This document shows, one piece after another, positions 39,700 to 50,965 of a stretch of 64,000 bases of DNA. Source of the DNA: Turritopsis dohrnii. Its lineage: Eukaryota > Cnidaria > Hydrozoa > Anthoathecata > Oceaniidae. How positions within the stretch are numbered: position 1 is the stretch's first letter; the number at the start of each line of letters is the position of its first letter. Position numbers and translations under genes: made by a program. The notes beneath the pieces are model-generated. The model saw only the letters and a list, made by a program, of their open reading frames with translations. It did not search any database and was not told the origin of the DNA. The DNA is taken from NCBI GenBank assembly GCA_027922465.2, contig BQMF02000011.1, positions 248,001 to 312,000 on the forward strand, written 5' to 3'.

Positions 39700-40431
39700 G
39701 TGGAAACCACCCGCTTCACGTAAGATTTGTTGATATGAAACACTTCAAGAGACGAGAGAAAAATATTTTATAAAAAACTCCTTAAATCAGTTTATTCTTC
39801 ATGAATATTCAATCGCATCTATATTAAATACACTCCATTTTCCACCAATTTGTTTGTGATAATAGTCTACTACATTTTCTATTATTAAAACCACGTAAAA
39901 CTGTGAAAAACAGTAGAGTTACTCGCGAGCGTTTCAGACGACGTCCGCACTCTAGCACTCTAGCACGACCAAAAGAACCACATCTTATATTATATTAAAT
40001 ATTGAAATAAATACTTTTATTATGAGCATCAACTGGAATTGTTCTTTTGATGTCCAGTACATAGTTAGTCCAATATAAATATCTATGAAGTTGGATGACT
40101 TCATTAATGTATAGCTGGATTCACAATGTGCTTCCTTATAACATTATAATACTATCTTTTGTGATTTTAGGCTTACTTTCAGGATTGTTAAACATTGTCA
40201 TAGTTTTATTACTATCACATGGTTTTTATAATACTTTATCCACTTCAACACTTTTTTAACTCTAAAACTTTGGTCTACATAGTCTATCACGTGACAAGGT
40301 CAGACTCGATAGTTCAGTTGGTTGATGTTGACCAGATGTAAGCGCGGGAAACCGAAAAGAAAATTAACATGGCAGCTGTTTTATGATGGACTTCACTGAA
40401 TATTTTGAAGGCTTAGAATTGTTTCTTTCGT

Positions 40432-40676
40432 TTACCTGTTGAGTGCCTTTTTCCACCCCAAACTTCTAATGCTGTTAAAAAAGTTCCTGAAACTTTTGTA
40501 TCTTCTGCAGTGGGAGTACGCTGCCCACTTACTGTACAATCTTCCAAGTGACTGTTCAACTGTTTCTTCAGATGATGCACACGACTCTACTTCTGGCACA
40601 ATTCGCTTAGCTGCAACAACTAGCGAATGTAAAGTGTCCACTTAATTCTTGCTCTGCTTCCTTACGATGCGCCATT
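40432..40676 (-). pseudogene. Short unidentified coding-like sequence with frameshift
   Basis: On the minus strand an ATG at 40676 starts MAHRKEAEQEL, then the frame shifts by one base near 40642 and continues open (VDTLHSLVVAAKRIVPEVES, then EETVEQSLGRLYSKWAAY) to a stop at 40432. Its composition is protein-like but I recognise no family. It could be a small gene with a sequence error, or a relic. Confidence 0.3.
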
Positions 40677-41025
40677 TTGATCATTATGTTTACATCAACA
40701 TTTGCAGCAGCACGTTTTTTCAGAGATATTGGGTTATCGAATCAGACTATCACGCGCGACATAAAACCCAGGGTTTTCAAGTAGACCGACGTATTATATA
40801 ATCGGACAAATTGCAGAAGTATTAAAAACATGCATAAGTATCGTCACTAAAAGTTACTATTATGATAATGTGGAATAGTACTATTATATTATTATACTAT
40901 TATCAACAAAGTTATACTGTTTATAACCCAACAGAATTATATCATAATCGCAAGTAATAGTTATATAATAAACAGATAGTATAGGAATCATGCACAAAGT
41001 ATTAAATCGGTTTTTGGCGCGCGAT

Positions 41026-41106
41026 AGTGTACGGCTAACACACTTGATAAGACGTTGGCTTGTAATACAAGTGTGACAGTTTGTGGTGGTTCAAATCCCC
41101 CGGCAC
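41026..41106 (+). repeat. tRNA-like sequence (pseudo-tRNA or SINE head)
   Basis: CTTGTAATACAAG resembles an anticodon arm (TGT in the loop), and GGTTCAAATCC is a good B box before CCCCGGCAC. The D arm and acceptor pairing are poor, so a working tRNA is unlikely. Confidence 0.4.
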
Positions 41107-41148
41107 AATGCTATAGTGATATGAACACTATGGAATAATGATGTATGT

Positions 41149-41625
41149 ACCGTATTCTCTCTAACTAGCGCCCCTCTCTCCAGTAAGCGCCCCTCTCTAA
41201 TAAGCGTCCCCTCTTCTAGCCAAAAAGTATTTTTATAAGCGCCCCTCTCCAATAAGCGCCCAGGCGCTTATTAGAGAGTGACTTAACATTGCTCAGAAAT
41301 TAATAAGCGCCCGGTCAGTAATTAGAACTTTGAACAAAAACCGAATATTCTGTAATAGAAACGGAAGGCTATATTTTTGTGACGTCTAAATTTAAGTTAT
41401 AAGTACAAAATCTTATTTCCGCCCGCTGCCATGAAAAATACAGTTGTTTTTACTCTTTTATATGATAAAAGCAATGCCTCGTTCACAGCTAGCACGACCA
41501 TTTCAAAATGTTTTTATAAGCGCCCTTCTCCAGTTATCGCCCCTCTCTAATAAGCGCCCTCCTAATTTCTAAAAAAAAATTTATAGGCGCCCGCGCCCGG
41601 GCGCTTTTTTGGAGAGAATACGGTA
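41149..41625. mobile_element. TIR element with repeated CTCTAATAAGCGCCC motif
   Basis: The ends are inverted: CCGTATTCTCTC at 41150 and GAGAGAATACGG ending near 41621. Inside are six or more direct and inverted copies of a CTCT(A/C)ATAAGCGCCC-like motif, including the palindrome around AATAAGCGCCCAGGCGCTTATT. No transposase is present. Its right part (from about 41513) also occurs at 43193-43305. Confidence 0.65.
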
Positions 41626-43917
41626 TATATACTAAACTTAGAAAACACAGATTTTATAAATCACGATATTTCGACAAACTATGTGTCTTTATCAAGTGTT
41701 TTATATATGTATATATATTATGTACATGATGTGACGTAATAAACAAGAGCCCAAAGCCAAAATTACATAAATATAAACCTCACCTATATCAATCTGAGAC
41801 CTAATCTGAGACATACATTCCCACCAGTGGATTATATACACTGCCAGTTCCCTCCTCCAGTCTCGTTAAAATAGATTTTTTAAAAAGGTGTGGAGCGACT
41901 GGTATTGTGTGGAAAAAATCGTTGAGTTCCGCGTGCCAGGAGAAGAGCCACCCAAAAATCGCGCTAAAATGAACATTCCATAACTTGGTATATCTTGCAC
42001 TTTGTACGAGCAATAACAATACTCAACATGGTGTACAAATTAATAGCTTTGGAAAGATTATAACAATAATGCCGATAGTCACATGAGAAAATGAAAAAGT
42101 AAAAATGGCAAATGATTGAGATGATATTGGACATTAATCAACGCTGGTAATCTTTTCAAAAAGAAATGTCAATCTGCTGGAATTGCATTAAATGATATTA
42201 CTTTTTATATACCCATTATATATTTATTATAATATTTAAATCCAATGAGACTCTGTAAAACTGCTGAATCAATCAATCAATCAATCAAAGAACTCAATCA
42301 TAATAATCATTATCATTAATAATCATTTATCATCAATAAACATCTATTTAGTTATCAAATCAGTCTAAAGATAATTGGCGCGCTATTTATTGCAATGTCA
42401 TACCCCCTAGGGGGTACGAAAGTGCAACAGTGCCAAATAATTATTGCCACAACAAATCTTCTTGTGTGTCTCTCTCAGAAACGGAAGGCTATATTTTTGT
42501 GACGTCTAAATTTAAGTTATAAGTACAAAATCTTATTTCCGCCCGCTGCCATGAAAAATACAGTTGTTTTTACTCTTTTATATGATAAAAAGCAATGCCT
42601 CGTTCACAGCTAGCACGACCATTTCAAAATCTTATTATAATAATCCGCGTTGTGCATCCCACTTTTATTTTAGAGAGTGATATATTTGTTTAATTTTTAC
42701 GGTCATCGTCCTCTTATGTGCGCGTAAAACCACGTAGATGCGAGACACTTTTTTTCACGATCATTCCAAAAGCACGTGGCATCATTTGACGTCAGTTTTT
42801 TATGATCACGGGGAATCATTGCATTGCATCCCCAATCGAACGCGACGTTTTTGGGGAAACATCTCAAGAACCAATAGGAATAACTGACGTTTTTTGGGGT
42901 CAGCGATACGGGTGATGGGGTGACGCATCATTTGGGCCTAAATTTTATTTGGTACTGCGGATATGACGTCATCGAAATCTTTGATCAGTGATATCTCCGC
43001 AACGGTTGGTCGTAGCGAAACGATCCCATACATTTTTTTGATCAGTTTTTCAAGCTCTACAACATGGTTACATTTTCGGTTTCCAATTCCTAAATTGAAA
43101 TTTTCATCACGGGGATTGTTCACGGGAAAGGCGATTTTGACCCATCCTTTTCGAAGTTAAGTTCGGTAAAAAGTTTTTACCCGGGATACTAGTGTTTTTA
43201 TAAGCGCCCTTCTCCAATTATCGCCCCTCTCTAATAAGCGCCCCCCTAAGTTCTAAAAAAAAATTTATAAGCGCCCGCGCCCGGGCGCTTTTTTGGAGAG
43301 AATACGGTATATATACTAAACTTAGAAAACACAGATTTTATAAATCACGATATTTCGACAAACTATGTGTCTTTATCAAGTGTTTTATATATGTATATAT
43401 ATTATGTACATGATGTGACGTAATAAACAAGAGCCCAAAGCCAAAATTACATAAATATAAACCTCACCTATATCAATCTGAGACCTAATCTGAGACATAC
43501 ATTCCCACCAGTGGATTATATACACTGCCAGTTCCCTCCTCCAGTCTCGCTAAAATAGATTTTTTAAAAAGGTGTGGAGCGACTGGTATTGTGTGGAAAA
43601 AATCGTTGAGTTCCGCGTGCCAGGAGAAGAGCCACCCAAAAATCGCGCTAAAATGAACATTCCATAACTTGGTATATCTTGCACTTTGTACGAGCAATAA
43701 CAATACTCAACATGGTACAAATTAATAGCTTTGGAAAGATTATAACAATAATGCCGATAGTCACATGAGAAAATGAAAAAGTAAAAATGGCAAATGATTG
43801 AGATGATATTGGACATTAATCAACGCTGGTAATCTTTTCAAAAAGAAATGTCAATCTGCTGGAATTGCATTAAATGATATTACTTTTTATAGACCCATTA
43901 TATATTTATTACAATAT

Positions 43918-45907
43918 TTAAGGGGGAACACCCCTCAAATTTTTAAAAAGACTCAAGGAAAGCAATTCATATATTGACAGATCAATGTTGATAAGTTATT
44001 CCAAAAAAAATGAAAAAATCATCAAAATGGCAGACTGTTGCTATGGTAACCACAATAAAACACAAAAACAGGTCAAAAATTGATGCTAGCCTGGAACAAA
44101 TAACTCAGCATTGCTACAACAGTTTTGTTTGAAACTTTAGCAGATACTTTCCATAATGTATACCTATGGGATGAGTGAGTTAGATTTTCAAAAAAACTTT
44201 GCAATGCGCTTCACCGCAGAGGTAAATTTTCATTATAAAATCATAGATAGATTTGATGAAGACGTCGACAATCAAAGTTTCATTTTAAAAATGTGATTCA
44301 CTCATCCCATGGCAATCAATATGGTGCACATTCTCTGAAAATTTCAAGTAAAAAGCTTGTACGGTTCTTGAAATATTTATTCCGGCAGCCAAAAAAGTTA
44401 AGTTTTGAGAAAAACGCATTTAAAGTAAAAAATACCAAAAAAGTTTAGCTTCTATGTATATATCAATTTCAAATACACTGTTCTGTGGTCAAAAACCACC
44501 AGGGACATATGTAGGTCCTTCTTCCTGATTTGTTTTGTCATTTTTCTTTAATTTTTTGCCCCGTAGTAACACTTGTCGCCTGGTTATGTTGCACTTGAAA
44601 CTTTTATACAACGATCGCTTAACTCTTTTTTCATTTATCGTTCTGCAACCTTTCAATGTAAATTTACCAGGGATCATTCCTAGTTTTTCATAAATAAGAA
44701 TGCTGGACTTCATACCAATATTAAAATGTGCGACAGCATCATAAACACCCATTTTAAGAATCCCAAGTGATGCAAATTTTGACTTCGGGATGCATTCCCA
44801 TATGCGTTTCCATCACAAGATACACCAACATATACTACACTATCTTCTGAATCTACATTAGCTCTAAGCTCTTCAGATGCATCTTCCATTGTCTCAAAAG
44901 CAACTTCCTTCACTGCAGTTTTTACTCTTTTGTTAATTTGCTGAAAATTTTTCAAAGTCATTGCTTTCGGCATATCCATCAAATGTACAAATTTTTGGAT
45001 ACCTGCATGACCATGTCCTAATGTGCGCATTGCATAAACCATCCGGTTATTAACATCATAGGATTTATATACCTATGTTGCATGTTTTTGAAGAAAAGAA
45101 TTCTTCAGCAAAGTTACAGTTTGTACAGTGGAGGAGAAGTAGAGATGCCAATCCTTGCTTCCGTGACAGTCGGTCACTCAGATACAATGACTGTGTCTCA
45201 CATTGTGGGCATAATAATAGAGAAAAAACATTGTTCAAAATGTTCATGTCCATAATTCGGTATCCTGTTATGTTATCAGTTTCTTTTGGTGTCCTTGATT
45301 CAATCGGTTGGACTTTATTGAATGAAACTGAACTTACAGTAGGTGTTAAGGGATCAACAATGGGAGCAACATCAACAACAATGTTTGCATGACTTTCTTC
45401 TGCTGCTTCTTTCTTCTTTGCTCCACAAAACCCTTTTCTCTTTTTGTACTTTCTTGTAGATTTCTTAACTCTGTCCTGTTTAGTTCCTACTGAAGGAATT
45501 TTGACAGCGTCATTGACTTTCATTTGTTCTTGATGTTTACTAGGAGGTGTTTCAAAAGTTGGCTTCATCTTGCTTTGTAACTTGTAATATAAATGAAATG
45601 TCAGGTTGAAATATGCTTTTTAGAGCGTGAAAGCAAAGTGGAAGTGAAAGTGAACCATTAAACCTAAGGGCTCCAACATCTATACGCGGGTTTTCATCAC
45701 GTTTTTGGGGCATTAAATACGTTGCTAGGGGCGTTGCTAATGTAAATAACTTTGGATGGCCTTAGTTAAAACCCCCAATACTTCAAAACTAACGTAAAAT
45801 TTTTAAAACGGTTTTCAGATTTGAAATCTGCATAAAATGTTGAACCAAAACAGCTGAAAAAAATTTTTTTGAAAAAAATGAAAATTTTGAGGGGTGTTCC
45901 CCCTTAA
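43918..45907 (-). mobile_element. Kolobok-type DNA transposon, internally deleted
   Basis: The body is 43922-45903 (1982 bp) between TTAA at 43918-43921 and 45904-45907; the duplicated unit without it (around 42237) has a single TTAA. The ends are inverted: GGGGGAACACCCCTCAAA at the left and TTTTGAGGGGTGTTCCCCC at the right. It carries pieces of a transposase on the minus strand (next entry). TTAA targets and this transposase type fit the Kolobok superfamily. Confidence 0.88.
44489..45568 (-). pseudogene. Kolobok/'mutator-like' transposase, broken
   Basis: Three minus-strand pieces. 45568-45065 has a basic N-terminus (KKSTRKYKKRKGFCG) and a C..C/C..C zinc-ribbon-like part (LLCPQCE, LLHCTNC). 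45042-44710 continues the family pattern (YAMRTLGHGHAGIQKFVHLM, then VSCDGN). 44752-44489 matches the usual C-terminus (GVYDAVAHFNIGMKSSILIY, then a basic tail with KKNDKTNQEEG). Stop and frame changes separate the pieces. The segment after VSCDG, where the remaining catalytic residues should be, is missing, so the element is non-autonomous. Confidence 0.8.
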
Positions 45908-46183
45908 ATCCAATGAGACTCTGTAAAACTGCTGAATCAATCAATCAATCAATCAAAGAACTCAATCATAATAGCTATATAATCATTATCATTAATAATC
46001 ATTTATCATCAATAAACATCTATTTCGTTATCAAATCAGTCTAAAGATAATTGGCGCACTATTTATTGCAATGTCATACCCCCTAGGGGGTACGAAAAAG
46101 TGCAACAGTGCCAAATAATTATTGCCACAACAAATCTTCTTGTGTGTCTCTCTCTTTTTTCTCTGTCTCTTGTATACCCAAGG

Positions 46184-46285
46184 TGGGCGCTATTTCCTTT
46201 TCGCACCCCCCCTAGGGTCAGGGTTAGGGTTAGGGCTAGGATCAGATACAGTTAGGGGGGGGTGCGAAAAGGGAATAGCGCCCCC
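46184..46285. repeat. Hairpin with TTAGGG-like core
   Basis: About 31-bp inverted arms (GGGCGCTATTTCCTTTTCGC and its reverse complement at 46262-46284) enclose GGGTTAGGGTTAGGGCTAGG, resembling interstitial telomeric repeat. No coding potential. Confidence 0.75.
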
Positions 46286-46439
46286 AGCCAAGGTGCCTAC
46301 TATTTTTGCTCAGCAGGCAAGGGAAACAAAATCTTAGAAAATGGAACAGTTTTTACTGACATAATTTAAAGCAAAATTCACCCTGGCACCCAGTAGTGTT
46401 GAAAATTGATTATCCGTGGTTGAAATCGTGGCTACTAGG

Positions 46440-46730
46440 AGGTCCTGACAGGATCTTAAAGGATTCCTAACAGGATGCTATGTAAGATCCTATGGGATAC
46501 TTTAAAGATCCTACAGGATCCTATAAAATACTGCACAGTATGTATCCTGTAGGATCTTACATTGGATCTCGTAAGATCCTGCACAGCAGATCTTGCGGGA
46601 TCCTGCAGTAAAGATCTTGTAGGATCCTGCAGGATCATGCACAGGTTCCTGTAGGATCCTGTTCCTATGAGGATCTTACAAGATTCTGTAGCATCTAAAG
46701 TATCTTGTAGAATCCTGTCAGAATTTTAAC
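46440..46730. repeat. GATCC-rich short-period tandem repeat
   Basis: More than fifteen imperfect units of AGGATCCTGY / AGGATCTTAC in both orientations (the unit is nearly palindromic). Confidence 0.75.
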
Positions 46731-48103
46731 CAGAGATACAAGTCTCAGCAAAGAATAATAGAGATTTGGGCCTGAGCCAAAGTAAGGATGACAATAAATT
46801 TCTTTGCTAATTTTGCAACTGTAGTTATTTACTACTCTATATGCAAGGTTCTAATTAAATATTATTGAAACTGCCTTTTAGTTATTTGCATATTTGTGTT
46901 GAGTTTTATTCCCCTAAAGCGCTCATCAAGACTAAGATGTTATGTATTATGTAAATACAATGTTTTCACTCAATTATGTAATGATGCCAATATTAACTAC
47001 AAACCATATAATCATTTCTCTGATTCTTTAGATATATAAGCGAATTTGATGTGAGTGAGGCTATCCGATGTACTAGATGCGCCAGACTCCTATATAGACA
47101 AGTTTGATAATGTTAATTACATATTACTACCAAATTTTAATGTGTCTTAATTACCTGCATAAATACATGAACAGGAAATGAACTTGACAAATTAGCAAAC
47201 TTGTAGCAAACTGCAGTTATCAAACAAAGCATACTTACAAAAACATAATCATTACTTGGGAACCTATATCTTTTAACACAGTGTAATAACTAAAGAGTTT
47301 TCCCACATATTTAAGTATTTGTATATAGATAGTATGTAATAATCTAGAAATCAACATAACCATTATTACAGTTTCGAGAACTTCATCAACGGAACACCAA
47401 GTGAAGGTACCTAAAACCTAAATGTGTAATTCAGTTGTTTTTGTGTATTCATAATCCCATGAGTAATAACCTAAATTGGTTGAATTCCTTAAACTACTAC
47501 TCACAACCCTGGATAACACCCTGTGTACACTAAAGGAAATCAAAGGATGTTGAGATCCTTAGCAAAAGAGAGAGGACAACACTCTTAATTAGAATAAGGT
47601 TAAGATACTAAAACCTCGAATATTGAGCCTCAAAGTAAGATGTTTTCATTTTGTTCTTATCAAAAATGCATATCAAACTTTTTTGCCACCTAAAAATTAT
47701 TTTTATATAGGTTTCTTCATGCTGTTTCAAAAGAGTTATATTGGAATTTTTACTATAGATAATGGTATTCTCTACATAATCTACATAGCTAGATAATGCA
47801 CTACTCTTGCAGCAACTTCATCATTTATAGTGAATTGTAGATATTACCGGATCCCTTAGTTTATTTGTAATTGGGTTCACACTTTTTATCTAAATAATGT
47901 AAAGAGAGGAAGTCATCTTTAGTTTGGTAAATATGGTATCATGATGAAATTAAAAACAACATTATTGGCTATTATTTCTATATACAACACCTAAAATAAT
48001 CCATCACCTTATTGTGTTAGTTTTATACCTGAAATGAAGAGGTGATTGTAAATCTATGATTTTATTATTGGATGTTATTGTTGTGATGAAAATTTAACAA
48101 CAA
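46731..48103. other. Spacer, no gene recognised
   Basis: AT-rich DNA with short meaningless ORFs. A relic around 47580-47665 (ACACTCTTAATTAG ... TTTTGTTCTTATC) may derive from the M2 MITE family. Confidence 0.45.
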
Positions 48104-48348
48104 CAGGGTCTAATCTAGGCCAAAAGAGCATCTGTTGATTGGACACTGTCCTCTATGTTTTTTGGGTTTTTTTAATTTATTTTGCTTTAAAAATTTCAAA
48201 AGTCACTCCTTGTATAGAGGGGTCACAGGTTTAACCCACGGAAATAAAGCTTAGGTTGCCTTTCCTAAAAAAAGTGCCCTTTGGATGCTCATAATGTGCC
48301 CTTTTCCCCTCTGCCGGACGCTTCCCTTCCATTCTAGATTAGACCCTG
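48104..48348. mobile_element. MITE with CAGGGTCTAATCTAG ends, just upstream of SLC49A4
   Basis: CAGGGTCTAATCTAG at 48104 is inverted as CTAGATTAGACCCTG at 48334-48348, with a shared AACAA on both flanks. It ends 52 bp before the SLC49A4 start codon, so it lies in the 5' UTR or core promoter. Confidence 0.7.
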
Positions 48349-48400
48349 AACAATAGAATGTGTTACAAGCATTGAAAAAATGTCTTTTTAGTGTAATATA

Positions 48401-50965
48401 ATGTCATCATATGATAATGAAAAAAAACCGCTGCTGCATCGAGAAATTCGAGATGATTATTACAATGGAAGCATTGGAGATTCAATTACATCAGATGACT
48501 ATAATACGTATATAAAACCTTATGCACATACAGAAACAGCAACATACTGGTTTGTAATATTCTTTCTTTTCTTTTTTTTATACCAAGCTATTTGCCAAGC
48601 CAACCTACATAAAGGATCTGATTACTCTCTTTATCTTCACATGTATTTTTGGGGTTATTTAGGTATCGCTGGTATATTTTAGCTTTATACTCATGTATTG
48701 CTGCAATGGGCAACATAGCGTGGAATACATGGGGTCCAATAGAACAATCTGCACGCACTGTGTTTGGATGGTCACGTGGAGACATTTCACTCCTATCTGA
48801 TTGGGGCGCAATAACATTTGTTCTATTTGTGTTTCCATCCTCATATATTCTGGATAGATTTGGTAAGGAAAGCATTTCTAAAGTAAACATAAAATATTGC
48901 ATCTAATGATGAATTTACATTTGTTAATTGTAGTCTATAAAATAAAGCATCTATATATGATATAAATCATTGTAATTTGGATTCAACTGACATTTTACGA
49001 TAGTTCTGTTTGGTGTGCGACACACTTTACAAAGATTTTCGATCGAAATATTGTGAATCGCTTATGTGTTTTTTTTGTTTTATACTTATAAACATAAGGT
49101 ATGGTTAACATTCTAAAGTTAATCAGCACTACTGATGATTGATGGAAATCTCTAGAATAAAGAATGTGTCACAGAAAATATTGTTGTTTTTTCTTCAATT
49201 TCGAAAAAAACTTTTGAGTTATTTGAATTCATGTTTATGTTATAAGATGTCATAATCAAAGCGATAGGACATAGTATTTAAAATGTTTGTTTACATTACA
49301 CCTGAATACATGAAGTGAGGATTTAATATGATTTCTTTTATTTTTTTTTTTTTCAGGATTACGAAAAGCTGTTTTACTGTCAACTTTCTGTCTCCTATTT
49401 GGTAGCGGTCTTCGTTGTATTTCTTCTGATGAAAAGATTGCAAAATGGTTGATACACACTGGTCAAATCTTTATTGGCTTAGGTGGCCCAATTTGCCAAT
49501 CAGCAGCAACAGCACTGTCTAGCACATGGTTTCCTCCCAAGCAACGTACCACAGCAACTGCCATAGCTTCGTTAGCCAGTTACTGTGGTACAGCTATAAG
49601 TTTTGTAATTGGACCTCAATTAGTAAGTCCAGTTACGAATTCAAAAGAAATAGACAAAGGCAAAAAAGACATAATGAGATTCATGTATATTCAGTCTGGA
49701 GTACTCGGTGGCTTAATTCTTTTAATAGTCATTTCATTTCCGCAACGGCCACCGAAACCACCAAGTGCAACCGCAGTTATGGAACGTGTTGACTTTAAAG
49801 GTGGTTTAGTAAAACTTTTCAAAAATCCACAATTTCAGCTTATAGCATTTGCTTATGGGTTGACAACTGGTGTATACAGTGCATGGTGTTCTGATCTGGC
49901 AATCAATCTCAACGCATTTAATATTGATGACAAGACTGCCGGTTGGATCGGCTTTTGGGCTGTTATAGCAGGATCTATTTCTGGAGTGTCCTTATCCTTG
50001 TAAGTTTCTCTACATAAGTTCAAAACCACTTTTCAAGTATAGGTTGGTTTACTTGAAATTAAAATCATTATCCACTTCAGCCGATTGCAAAACATTCATC
50101 CTGATTAAGTGTTGCGGAGAAGTGTTGTGACGTGTCACTGTTAGCACTGCTATGACCAGTTTTCGAGTGTCACATGTCACATCTCAATTCTTCGCTCTGA
50201 TGTGCTTTAAACACAACCTATCAGTCCATTAGGAGCCATTGACTGACTGCAAACTGGCCACCCCTCAAGTTTAAGCCATGCTATACTTATCTAGTAAGTC
50301 AACTGCTAGTTCAGGATACATGAGAAGCAAGCATTGGGCGGAAGGCCAAAGGACTTAAAACTCGCAGTTACAAGAATAAATATTTCTTATTCCTTAAATA
50401 GATGACATTTCTCCAATGTCGAGGCTTTCATTTTGGATATTGAAACATTTGAATTCAGACATCAACTGTTCATCTCGTCTTTGTTTTGTTATTTTTTAGA
50501 ATGGCAGACCGACTTGGTGCACTGAAGTTGCTAATTATCATGTTATTCATTGTAGCAACTGCTGCATTCGCTGTTTTTAGTTTGATCTGTGCAAATGTTA
50601 TACCGCACTCCATGGCATTATTTTACGTGACTTCTGTTGTTGGAGGCTTATGTTTAAATGGCTCCATCCCACTTTTCTTTGAATTAGCAGTCGAGTCGAG
50701 TTATCCGGTAGCCGAAGGAATCAATACTGGTGCCATGACTTTTTCTAACAACGTTTACTGCTTGATATTTTTATCTATTCCCTTAATTCCTGGTACTGGC
50801 ACCTCTTGGATGAACTGGTTCCTTGTTGCTAGCTGTATCTTGTGTTTACCAGTGATGATGATTTTCAAAGAACGATACAGGAGGTTAGAGATCGATCTGG
50901 TTGAAAGTGACACTGAAGGGAAACCCACAAATGTCGATGCATTGCACTATCCAGTTATTGACTAA
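48401..50965 (+). CDS. SLC49A4: SLC49A4 (DIRC2) homologue, major facilitator transporter
   Basis: Exons 48401-48549, 48663-48862, 49357-49999 and 50500-50965 join in phase to 485 aa; human SLC49A4 is about 478 aa. The N-terminus has an acidic/dileucine-type sequence (EKKPLL) before the first membrane span, as expected of a lysosomal sorting signal in this protein. Family landmarks are RWYILALYSC, the hallmark AWNTWGPIEQSAR, the loop 2-3 motif LDRFGLRKAV, FIGLGGPICQSAATALSSTW, ATAIASLASYCG, DKTAGWIGFWAVIAGSISG, MADRLGALK and a last span before RYRRLEIDLV. SLC49A4 is an electrogenic lysosomal membrane carrier, reported to export pyridoxine; here substrate is inferred only. The start is the only ATG fitting this length. 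Confidence 0.93.
50165..50372 (+). mobile_element. SINE, family S2, copy 2, inside SLC49A4 intron 3
   Basis: Shares CCTATCAGTCCATTAGGAGC, TAGTAAGTCAACTGCTAG and AAGGACTTAAAACTC with the copy at 34823-35056. The tRNA-like head is not recognisable here. Confidence 0.62.

Larger units (their letters stand above)
35074..39985 (-). mobile_element. Full-length LINE with poly(A) tail and 12-bp target duplication
   Basis: The element occupies 35086-39973 on the minus strand. Both sides carry AGAACCACATCT (35074-35085 and 39974-39985), a 12-bp target-site duplication. The plus-strand T run at 35086-35117 is its poly(A) tail. From the 5' end (39973) come a short 5' UTR, ORF1 (39699-38974), a 148-bp gap, ORF2 (38825-35280) and a short 3' UTR. 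Both ORFs are uninterrupted, so it is a candidate active element. The ORF layout suits the CR1/L2/Rex group of APE-type non-LTR retrotransposons. Confidence 0.93.
39986..41148. other. Spacer with a possible broken ORF and a tRNA-like stretch
   Basis: AT-rich DNA. No clear host gene is present apart from the weak entries at 40432-40676 and 41026-41106. Confidence 0.45.
41357..46142. repeat. Degraded tandem duplication, two units with insertions
   Basis: Unit 1 is 41357-42476. Unit 2 starts at 42477 (AGAAACGGAAGGCTATATTT), matches 41357-41508 up to 42629, is interrupted by about 563 bp of unrelated DNA (42630-43192), resumes with TTTTTATAAGCGCCCTTCTCC and follows unit 1 to 43921, is interrupted again by the Kolobok-type element, and resumes at 45908 to about 46142. 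The units are highly similar but not identical. Each contains (AATC)n tracts (42262-42292, 45934-45957) and the same non-coding ORF shadows. Confidence 0.85.

Noticed and set aside
41640..41740. Hammerhead ribozyme or Penelope-like element end around the TTTCGACAAACTATGTGTC sequence
   Set aside because: The flank recalls Penelope-type ends, but I could not find the CTGATGA...GAAA core or any reverse transcriptase nearby.
41801..42019. 72-codon minus ORF repeated at 43485-43703
   Set aside because: It recurs only because the DNA is duplicated. Its composition and lack of family features suggest non-coding repeat.
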